Below are positions 29,088-32,785 of a stretch of DNA of 32,785 nucleotides, piece after piece. Each line of letters opens with the position of its first letter. The first letter of the stretch is position 1. The translations under genes were made by a program, and so were the position numbers. Origin of the DNA: Alphaproteobacteria bacterium (GTDB lineage: Bacteria; Pseudomonadota; Alphaproteobacteria; ATCC43930; CGMCC-115725); the NCBI GenBank assembly GCA_018971215.1, contig JAGXBG010000005.1, positions 1 to 32,785 on the forward strand. Direction: 5' to 3'. The notes beneath the pieces are model-generated. The model saw nothing but the letters and a program-made list of their open reading frames with translations. It searched no databases and was not told where the DNA came from.

Positions 29088-29471
29088 ATGAGCCCGACCC
29101 CACTCGTAGCCTATCGCAGCGTCGATTGTGCCGGCGTTTCATCCGAGCGCCTGATGATGGTGGCGCTCGATGCCGTGCATTTCTTCCTGACGCGGGCCGA
29201 AACCGCCATCGACGACGACAACCGGCAGGAGAAGGCGCGCGTTCTGGCGCGCGCGGGCCGGGTCATGGAATTCATGCTCGGCCTGACCGGCGTGCAGCCG
29301 GGAGAGCTGAGCGTCCGCCTCGCCAAGCTCTATCGCTTCGTCATCGATGGCATCGTCAAGGGGAATGCCAACGACGACAAGGACGCGATCGTCTCGGCGC
29401 GGGCCGTGATCGAAGACGTCGGCAAATTCTGGCGGATGCGGTTTCCGCACGCCGATCTGTCCGTGCAATGA
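29088..29471 (+). CDS. fliS: flagellar export chaperone FliS
   Basis: SSERLMMVALDAVHFFLTRAETAIDDDNRQEKARVLARAGRVMEFMLGL; directly after fliD. Confidence 0.85.
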   Translation: MSPTPLVAYRSVDCAGVSSERLMMVALDAVHFFLTRAETAIDDDNRQEKARVLARAGRVMEFMLGLTGVQPGELSVRLAKLYRFVIDGIVKGNANDDKDAIVSARAVIEDVGKFWRMRFPHADLSVQ

Positions 29472-29529
29472 CCATGCGATGGCATTGCGGGTCAGGAGCA
29501 GCAGGGAACGTTCCAGCAAGGAGTGGACG

Positions 29530-29856
29530 ATGACGACCAATCCCATCAGTGGCGTGACCAATCCAATCGTTGCCGATGCCACGGCGCCGGGCACCCAGGC
29601 CGCGGGCGGCGCCAAACCCGATAGCGGACCGTCGGGTGTCGCCGCGACTTCCGTCGACAGCGGCGAGGTTTCGCATGCTCAAACGCTTCTCAACGCGATC
29701 AGCACCATGGCGCAGAACATCCCGTCGGTGGACCAACAGCGTGTCGACCAAATCCGCGCGGCGATCGCACAGGGTAAACTGTCGGTTAACGCCCAGAATA
29801 TCGCCCAGCGCTTGGCCGAGATCGAAGCCCAGCTCGGCGCGCCGTCGTCGGGTTGA
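29530..29856 (+). CDS. flgM: anti-sigma-28 factor FlgM-like protein
   Basis: Start at ATG 29530; C-terminal VDQQRVDQIRAAIAQGKLSVNAQNIAQRLAEIEAQL matches the FlgM C-terminal pattern. Confidence 0.8.
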   Translation: MTTNPISGVTNPIVADATAPGTQAAGGAKPDSGPSGVAATSVDSGEVSHAQTLLNAISTMAQNIPSVDQQRVDQIRAAIAQGKLSVNAQNIAQRLAEIEAQLGAPSSG

Positions 29857-29862
29857 GACAGG

Positions 29863-29880
29863 CCACGGTGGAAGCCGTGG
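29863..29880 (+). terminator. short stem-loop after flgM
   Basis: CCACGG-tggaag-CCGTGG perfect 6 bp inverted repeat; no U-tract, so terminator function is uncertain. Confidence 0.35.
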
Positions 29881-29907
29881 ATAACGGGGAAAATCGCGAA
29901 ATTGTTA

Positions 29908-29932
29908 TTGCAAAAAATAGGAAAATCGCTAA
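29908..29932 (+). promoter_or_regulatory. repeated intergenic box, dual-HTH regulator copy
   Basis: TTGCAAAAAATAGGAAAATCGCTAA; same spacing as the fliL and glycosyltransferase copies. Confidence 0.68.
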
Positions 29933-29990
29933 CTTATTTCCCATGCTGCGGGCCTCCTCCAGAACCCCCTGACGGCGATACGAGAGATCC

Positions 29991-31115
29991 ATGGCAGAGC
30001 ATCACGACCATCGCGTAACCGAACTCACCGGCCGTATGGCGCTGGCCTCGACGAGCGGGCGCAATGTCGTGCGCGGCGAGGTGGTCTTCCCGAACAATAT
30101 CGAGCGGCTGCGCAAGGCGAAGGGCCTGACGCAGTCTGATCTCGGCCGTTTGCTCACGCCGCAGATGGGCGTGTCGACGATCTCGAAAGTCGAATCCGGC
30201 GCCCGTCGCCTGACCAACCTGCAGATCGAAGACATCGCGCGCGCGCTCGGCGTCCGGGCCGACGAGATTCCGGTGGTCAAGGGCCGTGACGCCGCCGCCG
30301 ACGTCCGCGAATGGGGCCGCGTTCAGCGCGACACCGTGCGGTGGAGCGTCGAGTCGGGCGCGGCGGCGATCGCCTATGTGCTGGCGGCGCTGCGCACCAA
30401 GCATCGCAAGACGCTGACGGAGGTCGCGCTGGCTATCGGCAAGACGATCTCGGTCTATCACCGCATCGAGATGGCGACCCGGCTCGCGACCGCCGAAGAG
30501 CTCAAGGCGATCGCGGAGTTCTACAAGCTGACGGAACGCACGCTGCACAAGATGATCGAGGAGCGGATCGCCATCCATCAGCAGGAGCTGAAGAAAGGCG
30601 TCGCGCCCGAGGATTTGCTGCCGCGCCGGCCGCGCGCCCTGTTGTGGGACAACGAGCGTTTTGCGGGCGTCGGCGTGCTCGAGCGCGAGGCGCTGCGTCG
30701 CTCGCTGCGCGTTGTGACGCCACGGACGATCGAGACGCTGCCGGTCTACGGCGAGATGAGCGGTGCGCCGAACCCCGAATTCGTCTTCGACCGGACGGCG
30801 GCGATCGGCACGGTGCCGATTCCGGATTTCTGCGGCAACGGCGAGGGCTGGTTCGCCGCGCGCGCCTATTCCAACCGCGTCGGCATCGCGTTGCGGCCGG
30901 GCTCGCTGGTCTACGTCAACACCAGGCGGGTGCCGACCGTCGGCGATCTCGTGCTGTTCGTGCGCGCCAAGGGCAAGCAGGCCGACTGCGCGGTTGTCGT
31001 CGGCGACGGGTTCAAGGACACGCGATTGCGCATGTACAATCCCGACGAAGAGATTGCGCTCAACGATCCGACGATCGCGGAAGTCTTCCGGATCGCGGCG
31101 GCTGTTTATCCGTGA
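29991..31115 (+). CDS. transcriptional regulator with two HTH (XRE-like) domains and an S24/LexA-like C-terminal domain
   Basis: HTH1 NIERLRKAKGLTQSDLGRLLTPQMGVSTISKVESGARRLTNLQIEDIARALGV; HTH2 LRTKHRKTLTEVALAIGKTISVYHRIEMATRLATAEELKAIAEFYKL; C-terminal RPGSLVYVNTRRVPTVGDLVLFVRAKGKQADCAVVVGDGFKDTRLRMYNPDEEI. Confidence 0.85.
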   Translation: MAEHHDHRVTELTGRMALASTSGRNVVRGEVVFPNNIERLRKAKGLTQSDLGRLLTPQMGVSTISKVESGARRLTNLQIEDIARALGVRADEIPVVKGRDAAADVREWGRVQRDTVRWSVESGAAAIAYVLAALRTKHRKTLTEVALAIGKTISVYHRIEMATRLATAEELKAIAEFYKLTERTLHKMIEERIAIHQQELKKGVAPEDLLPRRPRALLWDNERFAGVGVLEREALRRSLRVVTPRTIETLPVYGEMSGAPNPEFVFDRTAAIGTVPIPDFCGNGEGWFAARAYSNRVGIALRPGSLVYVNTRRVPTVGDLVLFVRAKGKQADCAVVVGDGFKDTRLRMYNPDEEIALNDPTIAEVFRIAAAVYP

Positions 31116-31146
31116 AGCCGACGACGCGCGCCGGCTCGCTATACCC

Positions 31147-31392
31147 TCAAAGGTCCTCGTACCGTGCCATCTCGCGTTGCACCCACGCGCGGATCATGGC
31201 AAGGCGCCGCTCAGCGGCGACGAGGTCGGAAAAATATCCGATGTCGAGCGCCAGGTCGGCGACGGCTTCGAGGCACTGATCGATATCGTCGATCGGCGCC
31301 ACGGGCTGGGGCTCGACTTCACCCCGGGACTCGTTGGAATAGCTGCTGTCGGATAGATCGCGAACGGCACAAGCCGCAACTTGCTCAACCAT
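31147..31392 (-). CDS. hypothetical small acidic protein
   Basis: 81 aa ORF, ATG start with SD-like GGGGGAGAG upstream on the minus strand; convergent with the regulator. Confidence 0.55.
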   Translation of the reverse strand: MVEQVAACAVRDLSDSSYSNESRGEVEPQPVAPIDDIDQCLEAVADLALDIGYFSDLVAAERRLAMIRAWVQREMARYEDL

Positions 31393-31768
31393 TAACTCTC
31401 CCCCGGTTAAGCTCTTTTCACACTGTTATCGGCGCGTTCTGCACCGTTCCCGATCATTCCAGTCGGGCCCCTTTACGACGTGCGATGTGGCGCGCGTGGC
31501 TTGTACGCCGCGCTGCGCCGCGAAATCGAACTCTGCATCGGATTGTCCATCGAACGTTCGTTCCATTATCCGTTTGCCGGTGGGTCCGATGAAGGATCCG
31601 AGACGCCGGCCGTTTATCGTCCGATCAAGTTCGAAAACTATCGCCGAATCGGTGCATACCGGTCAAGCGGATAGACCGACAATTTGGCGTGGATTCAATG
31701 GGATAGAGACAAAATAGACACGCGTTTGTTAGCATTCTGTAATGCTACGGCAGGTGTGGGCGACATGG

Positions 31769-32392
31769 TTAATTTTTGACTGACTGAGCCCCGATAAATG
31801 GGGGGTAGGGTTGATCAAATCCGCTGCCGGCGGCGTGGAACGACCGTTGCCGTTTGACCACACCGGAATAGGAATGTGCGTAGTCGAAATTGCCGCTGTT
31901 GCCGAACCACGCACCACGCCACTCGATGGCGTCGCCCGGAAATTCGAATCGCATCGCCGTCAGGAATTGCCGGATCGTCGTACCGTCTTCGGCGAGCGGC
32001 ATCAGCAGCCGGTGGCACACCAACGACACCGGCCGGCTCGAATGGTAGCGATTGACCACGAGGACCGGACTCTTGCTCTCACAAACGGCGCGGTAGTTGG
32101 CTTCGGCATAACGCAGACGCTGCCCGGAATAAATCTCGTCCATGTATTTCCCCGTCAGGTCGGCGCCGTAGGCCTCGACGATGCCGGTGCCGACCAGGCG
32201 ATAGCGGATCCGCCCGGTGCTCTCGACGCGCTCGGTGATCTGCAAATAGGGCAGGAGCGACGGGGGAATTTCGGTGGCGTCGATGTCGCGACGGGCCGGT
32301 ATGAGGCGCGACCCGCATTTTCTTTCCCAGTAGGCCAAGGCGGGCCCCAGAACCGGATCGCGACGAATTTCGCCGTAGAGTTGTGCACCCAA
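31769..32392 (-). CDS. PAS domain-containing protein (PAS_5-like)
   Basis: LAYWERKCGSRLIPARRDIDATEIPPSLLPYLQITERVESTGRIRYRLVGTGIVEAYGADLTGKYMDEIYSG; predicted TTG start. Confidence 0.75.
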   Translation of the reverse strand: MGAQLYGEIRRDPVLGPALAYWERKCGSRLIPARRDIDATEIPPSLLPYLQITERVESTGRIRYRLVGTGIVEAYGADLTGKYMDEIYSGQRLRYAEANYRAVCESKSPVLVVNRYHSSRPVSLVCHRLLMPLAEDGTTIRQFLTAMRFEFPGDAIEWRGAWFGNSGNFDYAHSYSGVVKRQRSFHAAGSGFDQPYPPFIGAQSVKN

Positions 32393-32541
32393 GGGATATT
32401 CCCCCGTTCATCGAATCCGCTTCAAAACGGGGCGGATCGACAGGTTAGGTAATATCCTCCGGTGTATGCAGGCTGGTCCCAAATCCTTAACTCCGGGTAA
32501 AAGTCGCGGCGCACAACTGCGACGTGTGGGCGCCGTCCCAA

Positions 32542-32785
32542 TCATCCCCGCTCGCGCGCCAGGCGCTTGCGTATCGCCAGCAGCTCGCGGCGGCGGGCGC
32601 GCGTCGTTTCCGGATAGTCGAGACGCAACCCCTCGAGCGTCTCGAGCAGGATCTGCGACACGATCAGGCGCGCATTCGGCTTGTCGTCGGCGGGCACGAC
32701 GTACCACGGCGCGTGGTCGGTGCTGGTTGCGGCGAGGCATTTCTCGTAGGCCTTCATGTAGCGTTTCCAGAAGCGGCGCTCCTCG
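32542..32785 (-). CDS. polyphosphate kinase 2 family protein, C-terminal part (runs off window)
   Basis: [58 protein letters not shown], characteristic PPK2 C-terminus; truncated by window edge. Confidence 0.85.
   Translation of the reverse strand, partial: EERRFWKRYMKAYEKCLAATSTDHAPWYVVPADDKPNARLIVSQILLETLEGLRLDYPETTRARRRELLAIRKRLARERG

Noticed and set aside
31730-31747. TAGCATT-ctgt-AATGCTA inverted repeat downstream of the PAS gene
   Set aside because: 7 bp palindrome without a U-tract on either strand; could be a weak terminator but cannot be separated from chance.
1-32785. CRISPR arrays, tRNA/rRNA genes, transposases or phage genes
   Set aside because: No regularly spaced repeats, RNA gene signatures or mobile-element proteins seen. 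The S24-like regulator alone is not evidence of a prophage because it is flanked by flagellar and housekeeping-type genes.

Overview
High-GC window, most likely alphaproteobacterial (inference from gene content and PAS_5-type protein). It holds a near-continuous ~30 kb flagellar locus: fliH-fliI-fliJ, fliL-fliO-fliP-fliQ-fliR-flhB, divergent flgN/flgA on the minus strand, flgB-C-D-E-F-G-H-I-J, a small unknown ORF, flgK-flgL, a 1268-1272 aa fused sulfotransferase/multi-glycosyltransferase, rfbC-rfbD-rfbA (dTDP-rhamnose genes without rfbB), flagellin, fliD, fliS, flgM, and a transcriptional regulator with two HTH domains and an S24/LexA-like C-terminus. The right edge has a small unknown ORF, a PAS-type protein and the C-terminal end of a PPK2-like polyphosphate kinase, all on the minus strand. 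The main unexplained signal is a ~21 bp motif, TTGCCAAAAAA(A/C)GGAAAATCG. I found it in the gaps before fliL, the giant glycosyltransferase and the dual-HTH regulator, with identical internal spacing, and in a degenerate form between flgA and flgB. This suggests a locus-specific regulon, possibly controlled by the dual-HTH protein. The second main signal is the sulfotransferase-glycosyltransferase fusion plus rhamnose genes next to flagellin, which points to flagellin (or other surface) glycosylation. All family assignments come from reading the translated ORFs; no database search was run.
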